From: Candidatus Thioglobus vulcanius
GTDB lineage: Bacteria; Pseudomonadota; Gammaproteobacteria; PS1; Pseudothioglobaceae
Direction: 5' to 3'
Length of the DNA: 17,990 nucleotides
Assembly (NCBI GenBank): GCA_910595855.1
Contig: CAJVCJ010000032.1
Location: 1-17,990, forward strand
Shown here one piece after another: positions 6,855-14,961 of this stretch. Under the pieces are notes generated by a model. The model saw only the letters and a program-made list of their open reading frames with translations, ran no database searches and was not told where the DNA came from. Both the position numbers and the translations under genes were made by a program. Position 1 is the first letter of the stretch. Every line of letters begins with the position of its first letter.

Positions 6855-7617
6855 GCAAAAATGGGTGGTTAAAATAGGCTCAGCCTTATTAACCAACGAT
6901 GGAAAAGGCTTAGATATTAATGCAATTAGTGCTTGGGTTGAGCAAATTTCACAATTAAAAGCTAATGACATCGAGATCATTTTAGTGTCTAGTGGTGCTA
7001 TTGCTGAAGGTATTAAACGTCTAGGCTGGAATTCTAGACCAGAAAATATCCATCAATTGCAAGCTGCTGCTGCTGTTGGTCAGATGGGGCTTGTGCAAAC
7101 TTACGAGTCGTTATTTTCAACTCATGGAATTCATACTGCGCAAGTATTATTAACCCATGGTAATTTAGCGGATAGTGAGCAAAGTGATAATATTTCAGCC
7201 ACACTTAAAGCGCTACTTGATCTTGATACTGTGCCTATTGTTAATGAAAATGATACCGTTGCTACAGAAGAAATAAAATTTGGTGATAATGATACATTAG
7301 CGGCACTAGTGGCTAATTTGGTTGGTGCTACTCAGTTGGTTATTTTGACGGATCAGGGCGGTGTTTATGATGCTGATCCTAGGACAAATGCAACTGCCAA
7401 ACTGATTGAACGCATTCATGTTGAAGACGAAAAACTAACCAAAGTCGCTTCTAGATCGGGCGGATCTTTAGGTTCTGGTGGTATGTATACAAAAGTATTG
7501 GCAGCACAAACAGCTGCTAAATCAAATACCAATACTGTAATCGCTTCAGGGAAGGAAAATAATATTTTGACCAGGCTTGGCGCTGGTGAGCACGTAGGGA
7601 CTTTAATACATTGTTAG
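6847..7617 (+). CDS. proB: Glutamate 5-kinase, short form without PUA domain
   Basis: Phosphorylates glutamate in the first step of proline synthesis. From the ATG at 6847 it has 256 residues and comprises only the amino-acid kinase domain: VVKIGSALL (7-15), LVSSGAIAEG (46-55), the substrate and nucleotide motifs NENDTV (133-138), FGDNDTLAALVA (145-156), LTDQGGVYDADP (167-178), and GGSLGSGGMYTKV (205-217). E. coli ProB has about 367 residues with a C-terminal PUA domain, missing here. Shorter PUA-less forms exist elsewhere. A GTG at 6841 in the same frame could add two residues, but it overlaps the Shine-Dalgarno. It overlaps obgE by 8 bp and folK by 7 bp. proA is not in the window. Confidence 0.93.
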   Translation: MSKQKWVVKIGSALLTNDGKGLDINAISAWVEQISQLKANDIEIILVSSGAIAEGIKRLGWNSRPENIHQLQAAAAVGQMGLVQTYESLFSTHGIHTAQVLLTHGNLADSEQSDNISATLKALLDLDTVPIVNENDTVATEEIKFGDNDTLAALVANLVGATQLVILTDQGGVYDADPRTNATAKLIERIHVEDEKLTKVASRSGGSLGSGGMYTKVLAAQTAAKSNTNTVIASGKENNILTRLGAGEHVGTLIHC

Positions 7618-8084
7618 CATATATCGGATTAGGGTCAAATCTTAACAATCCAAAACAACAAATTAAAACAGCAGTGATGGCCCTGCATAATACCAAAGAC
7701 GTGGAAGTGGTTAATCTCTCTAGTTTGTATCAGTCTCCACCAGTAGATGACTCAAAACAACCTGACTATATTAACGCTGTGTGTGAGGTAAAAACACACT
7801 TAACCGCTTTAGAATTGTTATATGTTTGTCAAGATATTGAAACTAAGCAGCATCGGGTACGTGAAAAAAAATGGGGCGCTAGAACCATTGATTTAGATAT
7901 TATTTTATACGGCGTACAGGTGGTAGTCTCAAAGCAATTAATCATTCCTCATCCGGAGATGATGAATAGGGCGTTTGTGCTAGTTCCATTGGCAGAGCTT
8001 GAAGATGATTTGAAAGTACCTGTATTGGGCCCTATACAAGATTTAATTTCAGAATTGGGAGAGTTTGAGCTAACTAAGCTATGA
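7611..8084 (+). CDS. folK: 6-hydroxymethyl-7,8-dihydropterin pyrophosphokinase, TTG start
   Basis: Transfers pyrophosphate from ATP to 6-hydroxymethyl-dihydropterin in folate synthesis. The 157 residues carry the family signatures YIGLGSNL (4-11), SSLYQSPPV (37-45), QPDYINAV (50-57), the Mg/ATP motif WGARTIDLDIILYG (88-101; D94 and D96 bind the metals) and IPHPEMMNRAFVLVPLAEL (112-130). The start must be TTG at 7611: it directly precedes the conserved AYIGLGSN, and the frame upstream is closed by TGA at 7587-7589 with no ATG or GTG between. TAGGGA at 7595-7600 can serve as ribosome binding site. It overlaps proB by 7 bp and shares an ATGA with panB, suggesting translational coupling on both sides. 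Confidence 0.94.
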   Translation: MLAYIGLGSNLNNPKQQIKTAVMALHNTKDVEVVNLSSLYQSPPVDDSKQPDYINAVCEVKTHLTALELLYVCQDIETKQHRVREKKWGARTIDLDIILYGVQVVVSKQLIIPHPEMMNRAFVLVPLAELEDDLKVPVLGPIQDLISELGEFELTKL

Positions 8085-8863
8085 CCTTATCAGAGTTAAA
8101 AATTTATAAATCTCAAGGCAAAAAAATCACTTGCTTGACGGCTTATGATGCTTCATTTTCCCAGTTATTTGACGAATGTGGTGTTGATACAATCTTAGTG
8201 GGCGATTCGCTTGGTAACGTCATACAAGGTGGCGAGAATACGTTAGCTGTGTCGATGGATGACATGATTTATCATACTAAGGCAGCTGCACAGGGTGTTA
8301 AGACTGCATTATTAATTGCCGACATGCCATATCAAAGTTATACCAATTCCCAACAAGCGTTAGACAATGCAAAATTATTAATTGCAGCAGGCGGTGAGAT
8401 GGTGAAATTTGAAGGTGGCTCTGAACATAAAGACATCTTCCAAATTTTACAAGCCAATAATATTCCAGTTTGTGGACATTTGGGCTTGCAGCCACAATCT
8501 GTGATTGAGATGGGTGGTTATAAGGTTCAAGGCAAAGATGAGAAAGGCGCCCAGAAAATTATTGACGATGCATTGGCATTGGAATCTTGGGGTGTGGAGG
8601 TGCTTGTACTTGAGTGTGTTCCTGCTGAGCTAGCCAAGAAAATCTCACAAGCGCTGAGCATCCCTACCATTGGTATTGGTGCTGGTGTAGATTGTGATGG
8701 CCAGGTATTGGTAAGCTATGACATGCTTGGTATTACTCAAGGTGGAGCGCTTAAGTTTGTTAAAAACTTTTTAACTGAATCTGGAGATATTAAAACAGCC
8801 GTTAATAATTTTATCAGTGCAGTTAAGCAACAAGAGTTCCCGAGCGATCAGCATAGTTATTAA
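8081..8863 (+). CDS. panB: 3-methyl-2-oxobutanoate hydroxymethyltransferase
   Basis: Adds a hydroxymethyl group from methylene-tetrahydrofolate to alpha-ketoisovalerate, giving ketopantoate for pantothenate and CoA. The 260-residue length is normal. Visible family residues: LTAYDASFSQLFDECGVD (19-36), the metal and substrate residues D42-S43 (VGDSLGN) and D81 (IADMPY), K109/E111 in MVKFEGG, H133 in CGHLGLQPQS, and E179 in VLECVP, followed by the GIGAGVDCDGQVLV block (198-211). The ATG overlaps the folK stop as ATGA. panC follows after 12 bp, the usual pan pair. panD is not in the window. Confidence 0.97.
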   Translation: MTLSELKIYKSQGKKITCLTAYDASFSQLFDECGVDTILVGDSLGNVIQGGENTLAVSMDDMIYHTKAAAQGVKTALLIADMPYQSYTNSQQALDNAKLLIAAGGEMVKFEGGSEHKDIFQILQANNIPVCGHLGLQPQSVIEMGGYKVQGKDEKGAQKIIDDALALESWGVEVLVLECVPAELAKKISQALSIPTIGIGAGVDCDGQVLVSYDMLGITQGGALKFVKNFLTESGDIKTAVNNFISAVKQQEFPSDQHSY

Positions 8864-8875
8864 AAGGCGACTCTA

Positions 8876-9715
8876 ATGCAAGTTTGTTCAAACAATCAAC
8901 AAATTATTGATTTAATATCTCAATGGAAAGGCAAAGGCGAAACGGTTGCTTTTGTGCCAACCATGGGTGGCCTGCACGATGGGCACTTATCATTAGTATC
9001 TAAAGCAGCACAAGTAGCAAATAGAGTGGTGGTGAGTATTTTTATTAACCCTACACAATTTTCTCAAAATGAAGATTTCGATAACTACCCTGAAACATTA
9101 TCAGATGATTTAACCCTACTTGAAAATTATCCAGTAGATGTGGTTTTTACACCGACAGCAGAACAGATATACCCAAAAGGTTTGTCCAGTGATGTTAAGG
9201 CCGGTAGTCTGGCCCAAGGCTTGTGCGGTGGTACCCGTCCTGGGCACTTTGATGGTGTAGTGCAGGTCGTGCATCGATTGTTTGAAATTGTGACACCTAC
9301 TGTGGCTATTTTTGGTCAAAAGGATTATCAGCAATTACTGGTGATTAAGCAAATGGTTGAAGCACAAGCATTGGCAGTCGAAATACTATCAGGCGCCATC
9401 ATTCGAGAAAATGATGGGCTGGCAATGAGTACTAGAAACCAATACCTAGCCAAAGCGCAAAGACAGTTAGCCCCAGAGCTATACAAGCAACTAAGTATTT
9501 TAAAACAGCAAATTTTATCTGGTGATGATGTTATTAGTTCAACTAAACACACTCAAGAGGCGCTAGAAAAATACTTTAAAGTTGAGTATTTGTCAGTGCT
9601 AGATGCCAATACCCTTAAATCTATCACCGATAATACAGCTAAAATTACGATATTATGTGCGGTATTTTTAGGGTCAACTCGATTGATCGATAATATAATT
9701 TTTAACCAAGGATAG
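8876..9715 (+). CDS. panC: Pantothenate synthetase (pantoate-beta-alanine ligase)
   Basis: Joins pantoate and beta-alanine with ATP. The 279 residues show the nucleotidyltransferase motifs VPTMGGLHDGHLSLV (28-41 region; HxGH-type H34 and H37), SIFINPTQF (54-62), YPETLSDDL (71-79), FGQKDYQQL (146-154) and MSTRNQYL (184-191), the KMSKS equivalent. Start at 8876 is supported by AAAAGGCGA some ten bases upstream. It follows panB by 12 bp and is followed by nfuA after 2 bp, so these are very likely cotranscribed. Confidence 0.97.
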   Translation: MQVCSNNQQIIDLISQWKGKGETVAFVPTMGGLHDGHLSLVSKAAQVANRVVVSIFINPTQFSQNEDFDNYPETLSDDLTLLENYPVDVVFTPTAEQIYPKGLSSDVKAGSLAQGLCGGTRPGHFDGVVQVVHRLFEIVTPTVAIFGQKDYQQLLVIKQMVEAQALAVEILSGAIIRENDGLAMSTRNQYLAKAQRQLAPELYKQLSILKQQILSGDDVISSTKHTQEALEKYFKVEYLSVLDANTLKSITDNTAKITILCAVFLGSTRLIDNIIFNQG

Positions 9716-9717
9716 CC

Positions 9718-10296
9718 ATGTTTGATATTACAGATGAAGCACAAGTTTACGTTGCAGATTTATTTTCCCAGCAAGATGATGCTGAATTAGGCCTTAAAGT
9801 TGATGTAGAAAGAGCGGGAACGCCAGCAGCAACTGTGTCGTTTAATTTTTGCCACCCTAAGGATCTAACACCAGGTTATGAAAAGTTTGAATACAAAGGC
9901 TTTCTAGCGTATGTTGATAAGGTTAACTTTCCATATTTAAAAGAATCTGAAGTTGCCCTGAAAGATGAGGGAACTGGTAAAAAACTAACCATTACAGCGC
10001 CAAATGCTAAAGGCGAAGAGCCGAAAGAAGATGCTTCACTAGAAGAGAAAATTCGTTATGTGCTTGCCTCTGATATCAGCCCAGGTCTAGCATCGCACGG
10101 TGGCTTTGTTGATTTAGTTGAAATCACCAAAGATATGGATGTAATTCTTAATTTTGGTGGCGGTTGTCAAGGTTGTTCTTCTGTTAAAGCTACGCTAGAG
10201 CAAGGTGTTGAGACACAATTGAGAACTCGCTTTCCAGAAATTAAATCAGTGCGAGATGTCACTGACCATACCAATACTGATAACGCATACATGTAA
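9718..10296 (+). CDS. nfuA: Fe-S biogenesis protein NfuA
   Basis: Carrier that delivers 4Fe-4S clusters to target proteins. The 192 residues align end to end with E. coli NfuA (191). Residues about 1-95 are the degenerate A-type domain, which lacks the three cluster cysteines but keeps AYVDKVNFPYLKESEV and LTITAPNAKG. Residues about 108-192 are the NifU C-terminal domain with SPGLASHGGFVDLVEIT and the cluster-binding GGGCQGCS (C150, C153). A good AAGGAT ribosome binding site precedes the ATG, overlapping the end of panC. The placement beside biosynthesis genes probably reflects operon packing; ThiC, also in this window, is an Fe-S enzyme that could be a client, which is inference. Confidence 0.97.
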   Translation: MFDITDEAQVYVADLFSQQDDAELGLKVDVERAGTPAATVSFNFCHPKDLTPGYEKFEYKGFLAYVDKVNFPYLKESEVALKDEGTGKKLTITAPNAKGEEPKEDASLEEKIRYVLASDISPGLASHGGFVDLVEITKDMDVILNFGGGCQGCSSVKATLEQGVETQLRTRFPEIKSVRDVTDHTNTDNAYM

Positions 10297-10340
10297 AACT
10301 GCTGATAGCCTTAGCTGTCCAGACAGAGTAAACTAATAGT

Positions 10341-10847
10341 ATGATTATTAAAATAGACGCAAGCAGCCAAGAGCGAAGAGCAGCTAAAGCTGCACACGAA
10401 TTATTTACGATTAATGCTATTCTTGTGCATGTTATTGGATCATTGGGATTAATCAAGTTATTAAACACAAGTCTTAATATTGCCATAGGATTAACCATTG
10501 TAGTTTCTATGGCTATTATTTTATACACGTATTTTCGTACTAAAAAAGCCAAGGTTGATGACGTATATTTGGTCTATATTCATTGGCAAATGTCGCTTAA
10601 TCGCTACAAAATACTTATCTCGGCTTATGTGTTTTATTTTTTAATCACTTCACTAGGTATGGTGATTGGCGACAATAATGTCAGTAGCATGGACGGTACT
10701 AGTATTATTGAATCAATTCTCACGTTACTTGGCATTGTCCCTTTGTTTTTTGCAGTGTTGATTTCTGCAGTACTAGGGTCTGGTTCGATGTTCAATGCGG
10801 GTCGCGGCGAAGTTGATCAAAAAATCGCACAAAAATATCCTCAATGA
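10341..10847 (+). CDS. Unrecognised four-helix membrane protein coupled to thiL
   Basis: A 168-residue protein I do not recognise. Hydrophobic segments lie at about 22-41, 45-65, 90-110 and 122-146, with positively charged stretches at 11-16 (ERRAAK) and 66-71 (RTKKAK), which suggests an inner-membrane protein with the N-terminus and the 66-90 loop in the cytoplasm. The end is hydrophilic (GRGEVDQKIAQKYPQ). There are no conspicuous catalytic motifs or cysteines. The stop overlaps the thiL start as ATGA, and nfuA ends 44 bp upstream, so it is very probably translated from the same transcript. The uninterrupted frame, tight coupling and normal base composition support a real gene. Roles such as transport accessory or membrane assembly are only guesses. 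Confidence 0.8.
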   Translation: MIIKIDASSQERRAAKAAHELFTINAILVHVIGSLGLIKLLNTSLNIAIGLTIVVSMAIILYTYFRTKKAKVDDVYLVYIHWQMSLNRYKILISAYVFYFLITSLGMVIGDNNVSSMDGTSIIESILTLLGIVPLFFAVLISAVLGSGSMFNAGRGEVDQKIAQKYPQ

Positions 10848-11770
10848 ATGAATTTGATCTAATTGAAAAATATTTCAATTGGAAGCAAGCAAACAAAATT
10901 GAATTATCTGTTGGCGATGATTGCGCATTAATCTCTATTGATGCTAATTATCAATTGGCTACCAGTGTTGATACCCTTATTGAAGGCGTTCACTTTCCAC
11001 AAAAAACTTCTCCAGCAGATATTGCCCATAAAGCCCTAGCGGTAAATTTAAGTGATTTGGCAGCAATGGGTGCCACACCTAAATACTTCACTCTAGCATT
11101 AACACTACCTGAGTTTGATCAACACTGGCTTGAGCAGTTTTCCAGCTCACTTAGATCATTATCTGATGAATATCAAATTAATCTGGTGGGCGGTGATACT
11201 ACCAAGGGTAAGCTTAGTATTACCATTAATGTGACTGGCACTATACCAAGTGGACAGGCATTGTTAAGATCTTCAGCCAAAGTTGGAGATGCTATCTTTG
11301 TTTCCAATACTATTGGAGATGCAGCACTTGCTTGGCAACAGATTCAACAAGGGGTTAACCCGAGTATGAAGTTGTTAAGGCAGTTTAATATGCCAAATCC
11401 ACAAGTGAGCTTGGGTCAGGCTTTGCTTGGGGTTGCTAATGCGTGTATTGATATATCAGATGGCTTAGAGCAAGATCTTGGTCATATCCTTGATGGCTCT
11501 GACGTAGGTGCTAATATTAATTTAGCAGACATCCCACTTAGTCAAGAATTGAGTGATCATCTTGAAAAAACCAGCGACTGGTGCTTGCCACTGGCTGGTG
11601 GTGATGACTATCAATTGTGCTTTAGTGTGCCAGAAACACGCATTGATGATTTGAAAAAAATTGAGATCGATCTAGGAATTACACTGACCAAGATTGGTGT
11701 GATTACTAAAAATCAAAATTTAAAGATTGTGGGATTTGATAAGACTTGTCAGTCTTATCAGCATTTTTAG
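10844..11770 (+). CDS. thiL: Thiamine-monophosphate kinase
   Basis: Phosphorylates thiamine monophosphate to the active cofactor thiamine diphosphate. The 308 residues have the PurM-like kinase motifs: VGDDCAL (23-29), SVDTLIEGVHF (41-51), KALAVNLSDLAAMGATP (63-79), GGDTTKG (116-122), DISDGLEQDLGHI (203-215) and LAGGDDYQLCF (250-260). The ATG at 10844 overlaps the stop of the preceding membrane protein gene. The common neighbours nusB (upstream) and pgpA (downstream) are absent. It is the last gene of the obgE run and is followed by a probable terminator shared with dksA. Confidence 0.96.
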   Translation: MNEFDLIEKYFNWKQANKIELSVGDDCALISIDANYQLATSVDTLIEGVHFPQKTSPADIAHKALAVNLSDLAAMGATPKYFTLALTLPEFDQHWLEQFSSSLRSLSDEYQINLVGGDTTKGKLSITINVTGTIPSGQALLRSSAKVGDAIFVSNTIGDAALAWQQIQQGVNPSMKLLRQFNMPNPQVSLGQALLGVANACIDISDGLEQDLGHILDGSDVGANINLADIPLSQELSDHLEKTSDWCLPLAGGDDYQLCFSVPETRIDDLKKIEIDLGITLTKIGVITKNQNLKIVGFDKTCQSYQHF

Positions 11771-11806
11771 AGAGTCTCTAAAAATAAGAGAAATTAAACT
11801 TCTCTT
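11764..11806. terminator. Probable bidirectional terminator between thiL and dksA
   Basis: Two nearby inverted repeats lie between the convergent genes. TTTTTAGAGA (11764-11773) is complementary to TCTCTAAAAA (11775-11784), realistically an 8-bp stem with a five-base loop. AAGAGAA (11786-11792) pairs with TTCTCTT (11800-11806), flanked by AAAAAT on the left and TTCT on the right, so each direction ends in a T-rich stretch. The stems are AT-rich, hence moderate confidence. Confidence 0.5.
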
Positions 11807-12204
11807 TTCTCAGCAATGGTTTTACAATCGATACATTCATCTGCAGTAGGGCGAGCCTCAAGACGAACTAGTGCAATTTCAGCACCACAAGTTTTACAAT
11901 AGCCGTAATCACCCATTTCAATCGTATGTAGTGTTTTGTCAATTTTGGCAATTAATTTACGCTCACGATCACGTGTTCTAAGTTCTAATGCAAACTCTTC
12001 TTCTAAAGTTGCACGATCATTAATATCAGCCACTTGCGTAGAGTCTTCTTGAATGTGATTGATAGTTGATTCAGCATCATCAACCAGTTGATCACGCCAA
12101 ACGCCTAGCTTAGCTTTAAAATGATTGAGTTGCTCGGCACTCATGAATTCTTCATTCGCTTTTGGAGAGTAATTTGGAAGATTTTGATAGTCTGTCTGTG
12201 ACAT
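11794..12204 (-). CDS. dksA: RNA polymerase-binding transcription factor DksA
   Basis: Binds in the RNA polymerase secondary channel and, with ppGpp, adjusts rRNA and biosynthetic promoters. The 136 residues follow the E. coli protein closely but are somewhat shorter (about 151 there). The coiled-coil tip DINDRATLEEEF (60-71) keeps the key acidic pair D60 and D63. The C4 zinc finger is intact: C103, C106, C124, C127, within YGYCKTCGAEI and ADECIDCKT. The start at 12204 gives a normal N-terminus (NYSPKANEEFMS). It is convergent with thiL and divergent from cbbY. Confidence 0.97.
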   Translation of the reverse strand: MSQTDYQNLPNYSPKANEEFMSAEQLNHFKAKLGVWRDQLVDDAESTINHIQEDSTQVADINDRATLEEEFALELRTRDRERKLIAKIDKTLHTIEMGDYGYCKTCGAEIALVRLEARPTADECIDCKTIAEKREV

Positions 12205-12233
12205 GATGTTGAGAATAAGTTAAAAAAAATATG

Positions 12234-12262
12234 TTTATACCTAAAGTGACTTAAAATAGCAA
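12234..12262 (-). promoter_or_regulatory. Probable sigma70 promoter of dksA
   Basis: On the minus strand TTGCTA (plus 12257-12262) and TATAAA (plus 12234-12239) are separated by exactly 17 bases, close to consensus in both hexamers. Transcription would start near 12227, giving a leader of roughly 22 bases before the dksA ATG. Confidence 0.6.
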
Positions 12263-12296
12263 TTTATTTTTCACTTATTTAATTATAAAGGTAGTT

Positions 12297-13058
12297 ATGG
12301 CATTACAAGCATTAATTTTTGACGTTGATGGAACCCTCGCAAACACTGAAAGGGATGGGCATTTGGTTGCCTTTAATTTAGCCTTTAAAGAATTGGGCTT
12401 AGATTGGGTGTGGTCGAATGAGTTGTATCATAAATTATTGGATGTAACCGGTGGCCAACTTCGCATCAAACATTATGTCAATAATTATTTACCAGAATTT
12501 AAAACTGATGACCTAGATGCCTTTGCCTTGTCATTGCACCAACTTAAAACAAAAATTTATGTGCGCATCGTCGATGAAGGTGCTATGCCATTACGCCCTG
12601 GTGTAACGCGTTTATTTCAGGAGGCAAGAGAGGCAGGGTTGCGTATGGCAATTGCTACAACAACTACACCTGCTAATGTAGTTGCATTAATTAGTAATAC
12701 ATTGGGTGAAGAGGCACTTGGCTGGTTTGAGGTGATTGGTGCAGGCGATGTAGTGCCTAACCTTAAGCCTGCAGGCGATATTTATAGCTATGTGTTGGAT
12801 CAAATGAATTTGAATGCATCTGAGTGTATTGCTTTTGAAGATTCTCGTAATGGTATTGTTTCAGCAACACACGCCAATCTTAAAACAATTATCACGGTTA
12901 ACGAATATACCGACACGCATGATTTTACAGGTGCCATTGTTATTCTAAATAATCTGGGTGAGCAGGGCCAACCATTTGAGATGATTGAAGGCAATCCAAC
13001 GGAGTCAACTTTTGTTGATGTTGCGTATTTACAGGAGCTACATGCACAACATTGTTAA
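12297..13058 (+). CDS. cbbY: HAD-family phosphatase, CbbY-type
   Basis: CbbY proteins dephosphorylate xylulose-1,5-bisphosphate, a misfire inhibitor of RuBisCO. This 253-residue protein has the HAD motifs: I FDVDGTLANTE (8-18; D9 and D11), II IATTTTP (119-125), III K157 in NLKPAGDIY, IV AFEDSRNGI (179-187). The N-terminal run RDGHLVAFNLAFKELGLDW (19-37) and the LLDVTGGQLRIKHY cap region (47-60) closely resemble CbbY rather than generic phosphoglycolate phosphatase. Start is supported by AAAGG just upstream. No RuBisCO or other cbb gene is in the window, so the link to carbon fixation is inferred. It overlaps ilvA by 17 bp. Confidence 0.87.
   Translation: MALQALIFDVDGTLANTERDGHLVAFNLAFKELGLDWVWSNELYHKLLDVTGGQLRIKHYVNNYLPEFKTDDLDAFALSLHQLKTKIYVRIVDEGAMPLRPGVTRLFQEAREAGLRMAIATTTTPANVVALISNTLGEEALGWFEVIGAGDVVPNLKPAGDIYSYVLDQMNLNASECIAFEDSRNGIVSATHANLKTIITVNEYTDTHDFTGAIVILNNLGEQGQPFEMIEGNPTESTFVDVAYLQELHAQHC
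13032..13036 (+). promoter_or_regulatory. Ribosome binding site that fixes the ilvA start
   Basis: AGGAG lies five bases before the ATG at 13042. The frame is open back to an ATG at 12985, but the extra 19 residues are not IlvA-like and lack such a site. Confidence 0.7.
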
Positions 13059-14535
13059 GCTAGCTGACAACACACGTGTATATGATGTTGTTGACGTTAC
13101 CCCTTTATCTAGAGCGTTTCAATTATCTAAACGCCTAGATAACAACGTCTATCTAAAGCGAGAAGATGAGTTGGCGATTCATGCATTTAAGCTTAGAGGT
13201 GCATATCAAAAAATATCCTCATTAACGCCCGATCAAGCGGCTAAAGGTGTTGTGGCCTCAAGTGCAGGAAATCACGCCCAAGGTGTGGCTTTATCTGCCA
13301 AAAAACTAGGTATTGAGTCAGTAATTGTTATGCCATTGTCAACGCCAAAAATTAAAGTTAATGCGGTTGAGCAATTAGGTGGAAAAGTTATCCTGCATGG
13401 TGATGTATATGATGATGCATACCATTATGCCAAGCAGCTAGAGCAAGATCAAGATTTGGTATTTATTCATCCTTATGACGATATTGAAGTCATGTCCGGC
13501 CAAGCAACAGTTGCTAAAGAATTGTTAGAGCAGCTTTCAGGTATTGACAAAGTCTTTGTCCCAGTTGGCGGTGGTGGTTTGATTGCTGGAATGGCAACTT
13601 ATATCAAACACTATGCACCAGAAATTAAAGTCATTGGTGTTGAGCCACAAGACTCTCCAACCCTATACGAAGCACTCAAACATAATGAGCGAGTAATTTT
13701 GCCTGAAGTGGGGCGCTTTGCTGATGGTGTAGCTGTTAAGCAAATTGGTGAAAAAACTTTTGAGATTGCTAGACAGGTGGTGGATGAAGTGATTCTCGTG
13801 AGTAATGATGAGATCTGTGCAGCTATTAAAGACATCTATGAGGATGTTCGCTCAATTGCTGAACCTGCTGGCGCACTTGCGACAGCGGGCATCAAAAAGT
13901 ACGTTAAAACACATTCGCTTAAAAATGAAAACTTAATCTCTATTGTATCTGGTGCAAATGTTAATTTTGACAGATTACGCTACATTGCAGAGCGTGCAGA
14001 CATTGGTGAACATGTTGAGGCGATCATCGCAGTTACTATTGACGAAAGACCAGGTAGCTTTTTAAGATTTTGTCAAATGCTTGAAAATCATTCTATCACT
14101 GAATTTAATTACCGCTATGGCTCAGATACTCAAGCGCGTATTTTTGTGGGCGTGTCACTAAGCAACGGCTTAGCTGAAAAGAAGCAATTGCTCGACACCT
14201 TGTCAGAGTCATTTGATGTACTTGACATGTCCGACAACTCCATTGCTAAAACGCACATCCGCTATATGGTGGGCGGGCGCAGTAGTTGCGACGACGAAGT
14301 TCTGTATCGATTTGAATTCCCAGAGCGCCCAGGCGCTTTGTTAAACTTTTTGAAAAAGGTTGGTGATAAATGGAACATTACTTTGTTCCATTATCGCAAT
14401 CATGGCGCTGATTTCGGTCGTGTATTGATTGGCTTGCAGGCATCAGGCGTTGCTGAACTTGAGAAGAATTTTGATGAGCTTGGATATTTTTATCAAAATG
14501 AAACAGATAATAAAGCCTATCAATACTTCCTTTAG
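13042..14535 (+). CDS. ilvA: Threonine dehydratase, biosynthetic
   Basis: PLP enzyme that deaminates threonine to 2-oxobutanoate, the committed step to isoleucine. From the ATG at 13042 it has 497 residues (E. coli about 514). The N-terminal catalytic domain shows the PLP lysine K50 in HAFKLRGAYQ, the SSAGNHAQG loop (73-81), the PLP phosphate loop VGGGG (175-179) and SGANVNFDRLRY. The C-terminal part, about 320-497, holds two ACT-like regulatory domains beginning AIIAVTIDERPGSF and YRFEFPERPGALLNF, the arrangement used for isoleucine inhibition and valine activation. Its start lies inside the cbbY end and its end overlaps rimI, implying cotranscription. Confidence 0.97.
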   Translation: MHNIVKLADNTRVYDVVDVTPLSRAFQLSKRLDNNVYLKREDELAIHAFKLRGAYQKISSLTPDQAAKGVVASSAGNHAQGVALSAKKLGIESVIVMPLSTPKIKVNAVEQLGGKVILHGDVYDDAYHYAKQLEQDQDLVFIHPYDDIEVMSGQATVAKELLEQLSGIDKVFVPVGGGGLIAGMATYIKHYAPEIKVIGVEPQDSPTLYEALKHNERVILPEVGRFADGVAVKQIGEKTFEIARQVVDEVILVSNDEICAAIKDIYEDVRSIAEPAGALATAGIKKYVKTHSLKNENLISIVSGANVNFDRLRYIAERADIGEHVEAIIAVTIDERPGSFLRFCQMLENHSITEFNYRYGSDTQARIFVGVSLSNGLAEKKQLLDTLSESFDVLDMSDNSIAKTHIRYMVGGRSSCDDEVLYRFEFPERPGALLNFLKKVGDKWNITLFHYRNHGADFGRVLIGLQASGVAELEKNFDELGYFYQNETDNKAYQYFL

Positions 14536-14959
14536 AGAGGCGTCAAAGCAAGATTTAACGCAAATACTAGCGATAGAAAATCGTGCGTACGAGCACCCTT
14601 GGAATGAGCAAAAGTTCATCGACTCGTTTGATAATAACAATAGTAAAATTCAGCTAATACTGCTTAATGAGACTATTGTAGGGTACTTACTAAGCTTACA
14701 ATCCATTGAGTTTATCGATATATTAAACATTTGCATTGATCCTGATTTTCAACGCCAGGGCTTAGCCAAGCAATTGTTAAATCATTTAGTATCCTGCCAG
14801 CAGGGTGGTGCGATTAACGCCATTCTTTTAGAGGTTAGAAAATCCAATGCTGTTGCGATTAATTTTTATCTAAATTATGGCTTTAAGCTGATTGATACGC
14901 GCAAAAAATATTACTCAAACGGTGAGGATGCTAAAATACTCAATTTACAAATAATGTAG
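14498..14959 (+). CDS. rimI: Ribosomal-protein-S18-alanine N-acetyltransferase RimI
   Basis: GNAT acetyltransferase expected to acetylate the N-terminal alanine of S18. With the ATG at 14498 it has 153 residues. The RimI-like ENRAYEHPWNEQKF stretch (27-40) is present; the acetyl-CoA loop is QRQGLAKQLL (85-94); the catalytic-type glutamate is E112 in LLEVRKSN; and Y124 lies in NFYLNYGF. The start is uncertain: ATGs at 14474 and 14429 are in frame but would overlap ilvA by 62 or 107 bp; none has a strong ribosome binding site. The chosen start overlaps ilvA by 38 bp and leaves only the residues the family needs. tsaB, a frequent neighbour, is absent. idh follows after 2 bp. Confidence 0.88.
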   Translation: MKQIIKPINTSFREASKQDLTQILAIENRAYEHPWNEQKFIDSFDNNNSKIQLILLNETIVGYLLSLQSIEFIDILNICIDPDFQRQGLAKQLLNHLVSCQQGGAINAILLEVRKSNAVAINFYLNYGFKLIDTRKKYYSNGEDAKILNLQIM

Positions 14960-14961
14960 TT

